From Diaminobutyricibacter sp049994905 (lineage in GTDB: Bacteria > Actinomycetota > Actinomycetes > Actinomycetales > Microbacteriaceae), in NCBI RefSeq assembly GCF_049994905.1, contig NZ_CP188258.1:1736001-1800000 (forward strand): a stretch of 64,000 nt of DNA. The letters run 5' to 3'. A program made the translations under genes and the position numbers. Shown here piece after piece: positions 41,988 to 51,058 of this stretch. Every line of letters starts with the position of its first letter. Position 1 is the stretch's first letter. The notes beneath the pieces were generated by a model. It was not told where the DNA came from, did no database searches, and saw only the letters and a program-made list of their open reading frames with translations.

Positions 41988-43148
41988 TCAGCGTTTGCTT
42001 GTCTGCTGAACCGGTTTCGTCGTAAAGCCGCGTCGCGCCGCGAAACCGGCACCGGTGGTTGCGACCACGACGGTGAGCAGCGCACCGACGATCACTGCAC
42101 CGGCCTCCGCGGACGACATGAATCCGGTCTGGATGCCGACGGTCACGGCAGCGACAGGTACGCCGAGCTGCGCGCCGGAGAGCAGGCCGAGAGAAACCGG
42201 CTGTCCGACCAGCCTGGTCGCAAGGTGGGCGATCACGGCGCCCGCGCCCAACAGGAGACCGAGCAGCATGAAGCGGGGCTGAGCCCAGAGAGCGGTGAGA
42301 TCCAGCGAGGCGCCCAGCCAGACGAAGAACAAAGGTGAGAGGAATCCTTCGGTGATCGCGAAAACCTGACGAGCAAGCCGACGAGGCTCGCCGACCCCGG
42401 CAATGACCAGTCCGAGTGCGAAACCGGCGAGCATCACGGAGATCCCACTGAAGACCGCCAGAGCCGCAAGCGCGAAAAGGATGATCAGGTCGATCCGCAA
42501 TTCGAGTGCGAACCCACGGTCCTCCGAAACCTTGTGCAGGCGGCGACGCAGTCCGGACCGTTCGGCGGCATTCAACACGAAGAAGATCGCGACCGAGCAT
42601 ACGATCACGGCCAGCGAGCCCGCCGCAGCACGGCCGGCATGGGAAGGGTCCACTACGAGAGGAATCGCGACGATACAAGCGATGTCGGCGATCGCGACCT
42701 GCGCCGTCATCTGCAGCACGCGACGACCGCCGAGTCCGAGGCCACCGATTATCGGCAGGATGAGCGCTGCAGACGACGAGGCCATGATCACGGCATACAG
42801 CGGCGCGTGGGACGTGCCGAACGCCATCGCCACAAGAACTCCGACAGCGACCGACACGCCCGCGACGATCAGCAGGCGGATGAGACCCGAACCGACGGCC
42901 GAGCGCACGGCGGCATCGCGGACGGGAACTCGCGAACCTGCCACGAACATGACCAGTGCAAAACCGAGCTCTGCGAGGAAGGTGAGGATGGGATCTCGCG
43001 CATCGACGATCCGCAGGCCGGTGGCACCGAGCAGGATGCCCACGAACAGTTCGCCGACGACGACGGGAATGTGCCAGCTTTTCCTTGCAGCGAGAAGCGG
43101 ACCGGCAAGCGCGGCGACCGAAACGATCGCGAGCGTAAGGAAGGTCAT
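41988..43148 (-). CDS. CPA2/Kef-type cation:proton antiporter
   Basis: 386 aa with about 12 helices. Na+/H+ exchanger fold: IPVVVGELFVGILLGATGL near the start, ELGFALVMFVAGSRV, and the FFVWLGASLDL segment near the end. No C-terminal TrkA-N domain. It may exchange Na+ or K+ for H+. It overlaps the DUF2017 gene by 4 bp (ATGA), so clpS, DUF2017 and this gene form one operon. Confidence 0.88.
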   Translation of the reverse strand: MTFLTLAIVSVAALAGPLLAARKSWHIPVVVGELFVGILLGATGLRIVDARDPILTFLAELGFALVMFVAGSRVPVRDAAVRSAVGSGLIRLLIVAGVSVAVGVLVAMAFGTSHAPLYAVIMASSSAALILPIIGGLGLGGRRVLQMTAQVAIADIACIVAIPLVVDPSHAGRAAAGSLAVIVCSVAIFFVLNAAERSGLRRRLHKVSEDRGFALELRIDLIILFALAALAVFSGISVMLAGFALGLVIAGVGEPRRLARQVFAITEGFLSPLFFVWLGASLDLTALWAQPRFMLLGLLLGAGAVIAHLATRLVGQPVSLGLLSGAQLGVPVAAVTVGIQTGFMSSAEAGAVIVGALLTVVVATTGAGFAARRGFTTKPVQQTSKR

Positions 43149-43657
43149 TGCTCGAGCGACGCGTCGAGCACGTCGATGAGCGTCTCCTGGAGGAACGCCA
43201 GCCAGTCGAACAGTGCCCGCAGCAACGCGGTCTCATCGTCGTGGATGTCGCCCTCATCGCCGTCCTGGACAATGCCGAGGCGAGCACCCAGCACGAGGCG
43301 GATGTCGGTGATCGTCCGGAGCCACGCCAGCGCGGCGACCTCGTCGAGTCGCACGACGATGGGGTCGCTGCCTTCGGAGACCGCGAGCATCTCCACGACG
43401 ATCCGCGCGTTGAGGATCTTGCGCTGGGCGAGACCGTCCGTCGTGTACCGCCGGAACTCGGCGGAGGCGGCGGGGTCCTGCGGGTAAGCGTCGGGCAGCA
43501 GCCGGATGACGGCGGGGTCGGTGGGCGGCGCATCGCTGTGACGCGCGCGGTCGACCAGCTCGGCGCTCTCGCCGGCCAGTTGCACGAGCAGCGCAGCCTC
43601 TTCGGGGGCGAAGGATGCGACGGCGCATCCGCTCGCGTCTCTGTGGAACCCGTTCAT
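43145..43657 (-). CDS. DUF2017 family protein
   Basis: 170 aa from ATG 43657, which overlaps the clpS stop (ATGA). Actinobacterial DUF2017 proteins nearly always follow clpS. EEAALLVQLAGESAELV and an ALFDWLAFLQETLIDVLD end mark the family. The function is unknown; the constant link to clpS suggests N-end-rule proteolysis. Confidence 0.88.
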   Translation of the reverse strand: MNGFHRDASGCAVASFAPEEAALLVQLAGESAELVDRARHSDAPPTDPAVIRLLPDAYPQDPAASAEFRRYTTDGLAQRKILNARIVVEMLAVSEGSDPIVVRLDEVAALAWLRTITDIRLVLGARLGIVQDGDEGDIHDDETALLRALFDWLAFLQETLIDVLDASLEQ

Positions 43658-43965
43658 GCATCCGCCCTCGTCAACGTCGCCCACAGGCCGTAGTCGTGCA
43701 TGGCCTCGACGTGGCGTTCCATCTCTTCCCGCGAACCGGTCGACACGACCGCGCGACCGTCGTTGTGCACGAGGAGCATCAGGCGTTCGGCTTCGGTTCG
43801 CGGGAACCCGAAATATGTCTGGAAGACGTAGGTGACGTACGACATCAGGTTCACGGGGTCGTTCCAGACGATCGTGACCCAGGGTGAGCCCAGCTCGGTC
43901 ACGGTGTCCGTGCCGATGTCCTCCTGGGTTCCCGGTGCGATCGTCGCAGCCGCAGCAGAGGTCAT
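43654..43965 (-). CDS. clpS: ATP-dependent Clp protease adaptor ClpS
   Basis: 103 aa. The core WVTIVWNDPVNLMSYVTYVF and the substrate-pocket region (LMLLVHNDGRAVVSTG) and HVEAMHDYGLWATLTR end are typical. It delivers N-degron substrates to ClpC/ClpP in actinobacteria. It is first of the clpS-DUF2017-antiporter operon. Confidence 0.95.
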   Translation of the reverse strand: MTSAAAATIAPGTQEDIGTDTVTELGSPWVTIVWNDPVNLMSYVTYVFQTYFGFPRTEAERLMLLVHNDGRAVVSTGSREEMERHVEAMHDYGLWATLTRADA

Positions 43966-43983
43966 CCCTGCATCATCCCAGCT

Positions 43984-45762
43984 TCAGCGCCGTTCGGCTC
44001 TGGTTATCGCATCCGCGGCGCGTACGAGTGCGAGGTGGGTCAGCGCCTGCGGAGTGTTTCCGGCCTGGGACTTCCCGTCGATGTCGTATTCCTCGCTGAG
44101 CATGCCGACGTCGTTGGCAAAGCCGAGCAGTCGCGACATGAGTGCCCTGGCGTCGCGGAGCCGGTCGGAGTTCGCGTACTGCTCGACCAGCCAGAACGAG
44201 CAGGCGAGGAAAGGATGCTCACCAGCGGCGAGCCCGTCGACTCCGGTCTCGGTGCGGTACCGGAGCGGAAGGCCGCTGCGCATGAGGTCGCTTTCGATCG
44301 CGGCGACGGTGCCGAGCATGCGCGGGTCGTCGTAGTCGCAGTAGCCGACCTGGGCGAGCTGGAGGAGGGAGGCGTCGACCTCGGTCGACCCGAAATACTG
44401 CACATACGTGTGCCGCTGCCGGTCGTAGCCGTTCGCCTCGATGTCGGCCCTGACCTCGTCGCGCAGTCTGCGCCAGCGCTGCACAGGACCGTCGAGTCCG
44501 TACTGCTCCACGGCGACGACCGCGCGGTCGAAGGCCGCCCACACCATGACGCGCGAGTGGGTGAAGTGCCGGGGTTCGCCACGGATCTCCCAGATTCCAT
44601 GGTCGGGCTGCCGCCAATGCTCTTCGAGATAGCCGAGCAGAGCGCGCTGGAGCGCCCATGAGAACTTCGTCTCGGGGACACCGCCGGCGCGACCGTGGTC
44701 GAGGGCGAGCATGACCTCACCGATCACGTCCGCCTGGAACTGGGACGAGGCGGCGTTTCCCACCCGCACAGGACTGGCACCCTGATAGCCGGGAAGGCTG
44801 GTCAGGACCCGTTCATCGAGGGCGCGCTCGCCGGCGAGTCCGTACATGATCTGCACGTCGGCGGGGTCGCCTGCGACAGCGCGCAGGAGCCAGTCGCGCC
44901 AGTGGTCGACGAAATCGCTGTAGCCATGGGCGAGGAGCACGGAGATGGTGAGCGACGCGTCCCGCAGCCAGACGTAGCGGTAGTCCCAGTTGCGGTCGCC
45001 GCCGAAGCTCTCGGGCAACGACGTGGTCGCCGCAGCGACGATCCCACCGGTGCGGAGGTGGGTGAGCGCACGCAGCAGGAGGAGCGACCGCACGACCTCC
45101 TTGCGGTAGGGCCCTTCATGGCTGCAGCCTGCCGCCCAGTCGAGCCACCAGTCGCGTGCCTGGTCGAGTGCGGCTTCGACATCCGGTGGCGTGGGCGTCG
45201 GTTTGTATGACTTGAACCAGGTGAGGCTGAGATCGACCACCTGCCCGGCTTTGACGTCGAACTCGCCGCCGTGGCTGCGACCGGATGCCCGCATTCGTGG
45301 GCCGCGCACGATGAGTCCGTCGGGCCCGGCGACGGCGATCAGTGCGCTCGGATGCTCAGAGCTGTCCTGGCGGATCCACGGAACCGAGGTCGCGTACCCG
45401 AGGCGGATGCGCAGGTCCTGCCGCATCCGCACGGTTCCGCTCACTCCGCGTACCCGGCGCAGCACATCCGCCCGGTGGTCGCCGTACGGCATGAAGTCGG
45501 TGACCTCGACTTCGCCGGTCGGGGTATGCCAGCGGGTGATCAGGATCATCGTCTCGCCCTCGTAGTGACGGGTCGAGCGGGCCGTCGCGTCCACGGGTGC
45601 GACGAGCCATCGCCCGTGGTCCTCCGTACCGAGGAGTGCCCCGAACATGGACGGCGAGTCGAAGCGGGGGAGGCACAACCAGTCGATGCTGCCGTCACGA
45701 CCGACGAGTGCGCCGGTGTAGCAATCGCTGATCAGGGCGTAATCCTCGATGGGGAGCGACAT
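43984..45762 (-). CDS. Glycoside hydrolase family 15 protein (glucoamylase/trehalase type)
   Basis: 592 aa from ATG 45762 with GAAGGT upstream; the frame stays open far upstream (to 46932), but that part is antisense to the divergent G6PDH gene. It begins with LPIEDYALISDCYTGALVGR and has DGSIDWLCLPRFDSPSMFGA, WDYRYVWLRDASLTI, and the C-terminal acid LLSEEYDIDGKSQAGNTPQA. The family hydrolyses alpha-glucans or trehalose. With otsAB in this window, a trehalase role is possible but not shown. Confidence 0.9.
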   Translation of the reverse strand: MSLPIEDYALISDCYTGALVGRDGSIDWLCLPRFDSPSMFGALLGTEDHGRWLVAPVDATARSTRHYEGETMILITRWHTPTGEVEVTDFMPYGDHRADVLRRVRGVSGTVRMRQDLRIRLGYATSVPWIRQDSSEHPSALIAVAGPDGLIVRGPRMRASGRSHGGEFDVKAGQVVDLSLTWFKSYKPTPTPPDVEAALDQARDWWLDWAAGCSHEGPYRKEVVRSLLLLRALTHLRTGGIVAAATTSLPESFGGDRNWDYRYVWLRDASLTISVLLAHGYSDFVDHWRDWLLRAVAGDPADVQIMYGLAGERALDERVLTSLPGYQGASPVRVGNAASSQFQADVIGEVMLALDHGRAGGVPETKFSWALQRALLGYLEEHWRQPDHGIWEIRGEPRHFTHSRVMVWAAFDRAVVAVEQYGLDGPVQRWRRLRDEVRADIEANGYDRQRHTYVQYFGSTEVDASLLQLAQVGYCDYDDPRMLGTVAAIESDLMRSGLPLRYRTETGVDGLAAGEHPFLACSFWLVEQYANSDRLRDARALMSRLLGFANDVGMLSEEYDIDGKSQAGNTPQALTHLALVRAADAITRAERR

Positions 45763-45785
45763 ACCTTCAGTATGGCCGGTACTGT
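45756..45785 (+). promoter_or_regulatory. Possible leaderless promoter of the G6PDH paralogue
   Basis: GCGACA (45756-45761), 18-bp spacer, TACTGT (45780-45785), and ATG 45793 7-8 nt later. This supports 45793 over ATG 45772 as the start. Confidence 0.4.
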
Positions 45786-45792
45786 GAAAACC

Positions 45793-47169
45793 ATGACGCA
45801 GTCCGTGACGAGTCTTCTGATCTTGGGGGCGAGCGGGGACCTGACGTCCAGACTCCTCCTGCCTGCACTGGGGCAGCTGCTCACCAACGAGCCGGACCGC
45901 CGGCTGGAACTGGTGGGCGCGGGGAGCGAGGACTGGACGGATGTGCACTGGCGCCACGTCGTGCGCGAGTCGTTCTCGACGATGAAGGCGAAGGGCGCCG
46001 CCGTCGACGACCTTCTGAAGAAGACGCGCTACCTGAGCGCGGATGTGACGAAGCCGGATGACCTGGCACGCCTCATAGGCGAGTGCGCCGGCACACCGGC
46101 GATCTATTTCGCACTGCCCCCGGCCGTGGCCGCAGCGGCGTGTCTCGCCCTCGAGAAGGTCGACCTGCCGCCGAAGACCGCGCTCGCGCTGGAGAAGCCG
46201 TTCGGCACCGATCGCCGTTCGGCCATCGCGTTGAATGCCGTGCTCGCGAAGCTGGTTCCCGAAGACCAGGTGCACCGGGTCGACCATTTCCTCGGCAACT
46301 CGACGGTCTACAATCTGCTCGGGCTCCGGTTCGCGAACCGCATCTTCGAACCGCTCTGGAACTCCGATCACATCGATCGGGTGGATGTGATCTACGACGA
46401 GACACTGGCGCTCGAAGGGCGTGCACGGTACTACGACAAAGCGGGTGCCCTGACCGACATGATCCAGAGCCACCTGCTCCAGGTGCTCGCCGTGCTCGCG
46501 ATGGAACCACCCTCCACTCTCGGGTCGCAGGACCTCCGGGATGCGAAGGGCGCGGTTCTGCGTGCGACGCGCGTGTGGAACGACAGCCCGCTCGAGTCGA
46601 GCAGGAGAGCCCGGTACACGGCGGGAGCGGTGGGCAGCGTGAAGGTCCCGTCCTACGTCGACGAGCCGGGGGTCGAATCGGACAGGAAGACCGAGACGCT
46701 CGCCGAGGCGACCTTCCAGATCGACACCTGGCGGTGGGCCGGCGTGCCGTTCACACTGCGCTCGGGCAAGGCGCTCGGCGAACGCCGTCGAGAGATCGTC
46801 GTGACATTCCGTCCGGCCCCGCATGTGCCGGGCGGCCTGAAGGGAGCGCATGAGCCGACCAGGCTGCGCATCCTGCTCGCGCCGGACGGGATGGCCCTGG
46901 AGCTGAATGTGAACGGTCCGGGAGACCCGCACGTCATCGACCGTGCGTCACTCACCGCCGAATTCGGCCCGGGCCAGTTGCAGGCGTACGGTGAAGTCCT
47001 CGCCGGTGTGCTCGACGGCGACCCATCACTGTCGGTTCGTGGCGACACAGCGGTCGAATGCTGGCGGATCGTTGCGCCCATCCTGAAGGAGTGGTCCGAG
47101 GACAAGGTTCCGCTCGACACCTACCGTGCCGGTTCGAAAGGCCCCCACGGCTGGATTCCGGCCGCCTGA
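45793..47169 (+). CDS. Glucose-6-phosphate dehydrogenase family protein (paralogue)
   Basis: 458 aa from ATG 45793 (465 aa from 45772). NADP motif LILGASGDLTSRLLLPAL; catalytic His in DMIQSHLLQVLAVLAMEPP. The substrate motif reads RVDHFLGNSTVYN, where normal enzymes have RIDHYLGKE: the phosphate-binding Lys is Asn and the Tyr is Phe. It therefore may act on another sugar phosphate or be weak. It is divergent from the GH15 gene and not next to other pentose-phosphate genes. Confidence 0.85.
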   Translation: MTQSVTSLLILGASGDLTSRLLLPALGQLLTNEPDRRLELVGAGSEDWTDVHWRHVVRESFSTMKAKGAAVDDLLKKTRYLSADVTKPDDLARLIGECAGTPAIYFALPPAVAAAACLALEKVDLPPKTALALEKPFGTDRRSAIALNAVLAKLVPEDQVHRVDHFLGNSTVYNLLGLRFANRIFEPLWNSDHIDRVDVIYDETLALEGRARYYDKAGALTDMIQSHLLQVLAVLAMEPPSTLGSQDLRDAKGAVLRATRVWNDSPLESSRRARYTAGAVGSVKVPSYVDEPGVESDRKTETLAEATFQIDTWRWAGVPFTLRSGKALGERRREIVVTFRPAPHVPGGLKGAHEPTRLRILLAPDGMALELNVNGPGDPHVIDRASLTAEFGPGQLQAYGEVLAGVLDGDPSLSVRGDTAVECWRIVAPILKEWSEDKVPLDTYRAGSKGPHGWIPAA

Positions 47170-47187
47170 GGACACGTCGGCGGGTGG

Positions 47188-47604
47188 TCAGGCGGCGCGG
47201 CGCTCCGTCATGGCCGGAATCTCACCGGTCACAGGCTTGCGAAGGTCCGTCCAAACGGTGATCGGAGCGGGTTCCCACCCGAACGCTGCGGGTTCCCGGG
47301 TCTCGACGACGTCTGACACGGGCTCTTCGGCGACGTGGAGTCCGGGTTCGACCGGGACGCCGGCTTCGAGGGTGCGCTTGGCATCCATGATCGCCGCGGT
47401 GATCCCGACGGCGACGGAACGGGCGATGATCGTGTGGAAGATCGCGTCGGTGTCCGCATCTGCGCGGCGGCTCACCGTCCACTCGCCGTGCTCGCCGACG
47501 AATTCGGCCAGCTTCTGGTGCACGAGCTCGAGGATCTGCGCCTCGCTCAGCTGCGGAACCGGGGCAGCCGGGACTGCAGCGACATGACGTCTGCGACCGA
47601 ACAT
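47188..47604 (-). CDS. Conserved hypothetical protein
   Basis: 138 aa from ATG 47604 with GGAAGGGG upstream. It begins MFGRRRHVAAVPAAPVPQL and has an alpha-helical middle (EAQILELVHQKLAEFVGEHG) with an acidic end. No membrane helix and no recognised domain. It is convergent with the G6PDH gene. Confidence 0.65.
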   Translation of the reverse strand: MFGRRRHVAAVPAAPVPQLSEAQILELVHQKLAEFVGEHGEWTVSRRADADTDAIFHTIIARSVAVGITAAIMDAKRTLEAGVPVEPGLHVAEEPVSDVVETREPAAFGWEPAPITVWTDLRKPVTGEIPAMTERRAA

Positions 47605-47748
47605 CGCGGAACCCCTTCCAGGTTTGCGGACCAACTGGTATAAGTGTCCCCGAATCGGGTCGCGACATCTGGCGGACACGCCGCGCGTGTCATCACGGAT
47701 TTTGGCTGGTCTGCGCTACTTTGCAGGCCGCCTGGAGGTGCTGGTCGG

Positions 47749-47940
47749 TCAGGCGTCCCCGTCGTCGAGTTCGCGGGACTCCTCGATCACGGTCCCGATC
47801 GCTAGGGCGAGCGATATCGCAGAGCTGATCCACAGGAGCAGGACTTTCCAGTCGCGCACGCCCTCCTTCGTCTCGCGGATGGTCGTGTAGATACCGAGAG
47901 CCGCACTGAGCACGGCCCCGTTGAAGATGTACTTTCGCAT
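47749..47940 (-). CDS. Small two-helix membrane protein
   Basis: 63 aa from ATG 47940 with GGAGAGG upstream. Helix 1 (FNGAVLSAALGIYTTI) and helix 2 (WKVLLLWISSAISLALAIGT) enclose a short charged loop (RETKEGVRD); the end is acidic. It looks like a real small membrane protein of unknown role. It is divergent from the SLC13-like transporter gene. Confidence 0.7.
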   Translation of the reverse strand: MRKYIFNGAVLSAALGIYTTIRETKEGVRDWKVLLLWISSAISLALAIGTVIEESRELDDGDA

Positions 47941-48045
47941 TCGGACCTCTCCGTTTCGTCCCAACGGTAGCCGCAGTAGGCCCGGGGGTACAGTGGTGCG
48001 ACCTCCGCTCCGGATGCGGATGGATCGCGTCGGCGGGGAGGTCGG

Positions 48046-49164
48046 GTGGCTACTGCGATCGTCGGCGGAGTGCTGCTCTTCCTCGGAATCGACGCGATCG
48101 TCTTCGGCATCGTGCCGCCGGCCGAGGTGGCGGTGCTCTGGGCGAGGGTGTGGCCCATCCTGCTGTTCGTGATCGCGATCACTGTCGTCACCGAGCTCGC
48201 GGCTCGTGCCGGCCTGTTCCGTGCGCTCGCCGAACAGGCGGCGCGCTGGGGCCGTGGCCGGGCGTGGCTGCTCTGGCTCCTGGTCGTCGCCTTTGCGACT
48301 CTGAGCACGATCTTCCTGTCCCTCGACACCACGGCCGTGCTGCTCACCCCGGTCGTCGTGGTCCTGGCCCGCCATGTCGGGCTGAGCCCCCTGCCGTTCG
48401 CGCTGACCACGGTGTGGCTCGCGAACACGGCGTCCCTTCTTCTGCCCGTGTCGAACCTGACCAATCTGCTCGCCCAGCACACGATGGGGAATCCGAGTCC
48501 CCTCGAGTTCGCCGCTCTGACGGCCGCTCCCGCCTTCGTTGCGATCGTGGTGCCGACGGTCGCCGTCTTTCTCGTCACGCGTCGATCGCTCGGCGACAGG
48601 GTGCTGTTCTGGACATCCGCGGCCGTGGTCGGCGCGCTCGTGCCCGCGCTGGTCTCGGGTGTTCCCGTGTGGATCCCGGCGACCACGGGGGCCGTGATCC
48701 TGCTCGGCGTGTTCCTCGCCCGCCAGCGTGCCGCCATCCGCTTCTCGATCCTTCCCTGGCAGCTGGTCACCCTGGCGTCCGGGTTGTTCCTGTTCATCGG
48801 AGTGCTGCAGTCCATCGGCCTGAGTACGGCGCTCACAGCGGTGTCGGGGACGGGGGAGTCACCCCTCGAACTGCTCCGGATCTCGGTGTCGGGCATGCTG
48901 GCGGCCAACGTGCTCGACAACCTCCCCGCCTACCTGGTGTTGGAGCCTGTCGCCGGCTCTCCGATTCGCCTGGTCGCGCTGTTGATCGGCGTGAACGCAG
49001 GTCCGCTCATCACGCCGTGGGCGTCGCTGGCGACACTGCTGTGGCACCAGCGACTCTCCGCGCTCGACGTTCCGATCCGGTGGAGTCGCTACATGCTGCT
49101 CGGGCTGGTGGTCGCCCCGGTCACCGTCCTGCTCGCGACACTCGCCCTCTCGCTGACCGCTTAA
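48046..49164 (+). CDS. SLC13/ArsB-type ion transporter
   Basis: 372 aa from GTG 48046 with GGGGAGG upstream. About ten helices. ArsB/NhaD/SLC13 marks: FLSLDTTAVLLTPVVVVLA, NTASLLLPVSNLTNLLA and the repeat-2 equivalent ANVLDNLPAYLVLEPVAGSP with GVNAGPLITPWASL. Substrate could be arsenite, Na+ or a dicarboxylate; the sequence does not decide. Its stop overlaps the convergent YhgE gene by 3 bp. Confidence 0.85.
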   Translation: MATAIVGGVLLFLGIDAIVFGIVPPAEVAVLWARVWPILLFVIAITVVTELAARAGLFRALAEQAARWGRGRAWLLWLLVVAFATLSTIFLSLDTTAVLLTPVVVVLARHVGLSPLPFALTTVWLANTASLLLPVSNLTNLLAQHTMGNPSPLEFAALTAAPAFVAIVVPTVAVFLVTRRSLGDRVLFWTSAAVVGALVPALVSGVPVWIPATTGAVILLGVFLARQRAAIRFSILPWQLVTLASGLFLFIGVLQSIGLSTALTAVSGTGESPLELLRISVSGMLAANVLDNLPAYLVLEPVAGSPIRLVALLIGVNAGPLITPWASLATLLWHQRLSALDVPIRWSRYMLLGLVVAPVTVLLATLALSLTA

Positions 49165-51056
49165 TCGAGCGCAGCGTCGAGCGCTGGGTCCAGCCCCGCG
49201 TCGAGTGAGGCGAGCTGGCCGACGCGCACGGTCCTGCGGCGCACCACCGCGACCACGGCCATCCCGAGACCGAGCACCGCCCAGAGCACGAGCGCCCCGA
49301 CCCCGCGCCAGACTCCCGACGTCCCGTCGATGACTCCCTGCATGGCCGCGATCGCGGCCGACGTGGGCAGCCAGGTCACCGAGGCGTCGAAGAAGCCGGG
49401 CACGGTCGAGATGATTCCGGAGGCGAGCGTGATGACGACGACCAGCATGGAGATGAACCGGCCGATGCCACCGAGGAGCGCTGTCAGGCCCTGGTTGATC
49501 GCGGCGAAGGCGATGCCGGTGAGCGCGGCGATGCCCGCGAAAGCGAACCAGTTGCCGACGTCGAGTTTCAGCGCGGCCTGCATGATCCCGGCGACGAGCA
49601 CGCCCTGGGCGATTCCGATCGCGACGGCCGGCAGGAATCCGCCGAGAGCGATCCGTGTGGAGGAGCGCGTGGTCAGCAGGGCTCGCGCGGAGACGGCCTG
49701 CAGCACGAGGAAGGTGGCGAGTGCGCCGAGCCAGAGGGCGACGACGGCGAAGAGCGGGATGCTCGAGGTGCCGAACAGGTCGGGAGTCCCCGACTTGGCG
49801 GCCACGGGCTGGGCGACGACGGTCGCGAGGTTGGTCCGGTCGCTGGACGAGTAGGTCGGCATCTTCGAGACGGCGGTGTGGAGGCCGGTCGCCAGCGATG
49901 CGGCACCGGCGCTGGTCTTGTCCGCGCCCCCGGCGAGGGCAGTGACGCCGTCGCTGACCTTGACGGCGCCGCTGGCGAGCGAGTCGGCACCCGACGCGGT
50001 CTGCGCGACACCGCTCGCGAGCTGCGAAGCTCCGGATGCGCTCTGCGCGATTCCCGAGGTGAGCGCGGGCAGTCCGCCGGCGAACGACTTCGCACCGTCG
50101 GCGACCGCCTGCGCCGAGGGGGCCAGGCCCGGCGTTGTCCCCGACCCGGTCGTGACCGAGGAAGCGACGCCGTTGAGGGTGCCGCAGAGCACGGCGTCAC
50201 CTCCGTGTTGGGTGCACATCTTCGCGAGGTCGGTCAGGGTGCTGCCCAACTTCGCCGTACCCGTCGCGATGCCCTGCGCACCGGCTGCCAGTTTCGAGGC
50301 CTGCCCGGGCAGCTGGCCGGTGTTCGACTGGAGCCGGCCCAGCCCGCCGGCGAGCCCCGATGTCGCGCCCGACAGGTTCTGGATGCCCGCGCTCATGCTC
50401 GAGACACCCCCGGCGAGCGAGGCGGATGCGGACGCGAGCGAGTGCGTGCCGCTTGCGAGCGACGAGACGCCCGTCGCGAGCGAGCCTGCGCCATCCGCCG
50501 CCTTCGACAGCTGGTCGTGGACCGTGTTGAACCCGACGTAGACGTTCTCGAGGTAGGTCGCGGTCAGCTGCTTGTTGAGTAGGGCGGCGGCCGTTGTGGT
50601 CACCGCCTGGCTGATCGCCGAGTCGACGAGTTTCGACTTCGCGCTGGTCTGGACGTCGATCGTCGCCTGCCGGGCGTCGCCCGCGGAGCCCGCGGAGGAG
50701 GTCGCGGCTTTCGAGAAGCCCTTCGGGATGGTGACGACCGTGACGTAGCTTCCGTTCGCGAGACCGGCAGCGGCATCCTTCTGGTCGGTGAGGACCCAGC
50801 TGTAATTCTCGGAGGTCTTGCCGTCGACGAGCCCGGCGGAGAGCTCGCGACCGAGAGGAACGAGCTGGTTGCCGACCTTCACCGGCTGGTCGAGGTTGAC
50901 CACGGCCGCCTTCACGTCGCCGAGGCGCTCGGTCGGGTTCCACAGCGCCCAGACCAGCAGGCCGCCGATGGCCAGCGGGACGAGCAGGATGCCAACCACG
51001 GTGAGCCAGGTGACCCGCTTGCTGCTGCGGGCGCGTTCGATGGTGAAGAACGACAT
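49161..51056 (-). CDS. YhgE/Pip-family membrane protein
   Basis: 631 aa. One N-terminal helix (about 15-40), an outer domain of about 380 residues with long heptad-like Ser/Ala/Leu repeats (SLASGTHSLASASASLAGG; SGASQLASGVAQTASGADS), then about five C-terminal helices. It matches YhgE/Pip (phage-infection-protein) proteins, which are related in form to T7SS EsaA. It starts 2 bp after the MMPL stop, so the pair are coupled and probably form one envelope machine. Confidence 0.88.
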   Translation of the reverse strand: MSFFTIERARSSKRVTWLTVVGILLVPLAIGGLLVWALWNPTERLGDVKAAVVNLDQPVKVGNQLVPLGRELSAGLVDGKTSENYSWVLTDQKDAAAGLANGSYVTVVTIPKGFSKAATSSAGSAGDARQATIDVQTSAKSKLVDSAISQAVTTTAAALLNKQLTATYLENVYVGFNTVHDQLSKAADGAGSLATGVSSLASGTHSLASASASLAGGVSSMSAGIQNLSGATSGLAGGLGRLQSNTGQLPGQASKLAAGAQGIATGTAKLGSTLTDLAKMCTQHGGDAVLCGTLNGVASSVTTGSGTTPGLAPSAQAVADGAKSFAGGLPALTSGIAQSASGASQLASGVAQTASGADSLASGAVKVSDGVTALAGGADKTSAGAASLATGLHTAVSKMPTYSSSDRTNLATVVAQPVAAKSGTPDLFGTSSIPLFAVVALWLGALATFLVLQAVSARALLTTRSSTRIALGGFLPAVAIGIAQGVLVAGIMQAALKLDVGNWFAFAGIAALTGIAFAAINQGLTALLGGIGRFISMLVVVITLASGIISTVPGFFDASVTWLPTSAAIAAMQGVIDGTSGVWRGVGALVLWAVLGLGMAVVAVVRRRTVRVGQLASLDAGLDPALDAALD

Positions 51057-51058
51057 GT

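Noticed and set aside
45763..46932. N-terminal extension of the GH15 gene
   Set aside because: It is antisense to the G6PDH gene, and the GH15 family starts at the LPIEDYALISDCYTGAL segment with a ribosome-binding site before ATG 45762.
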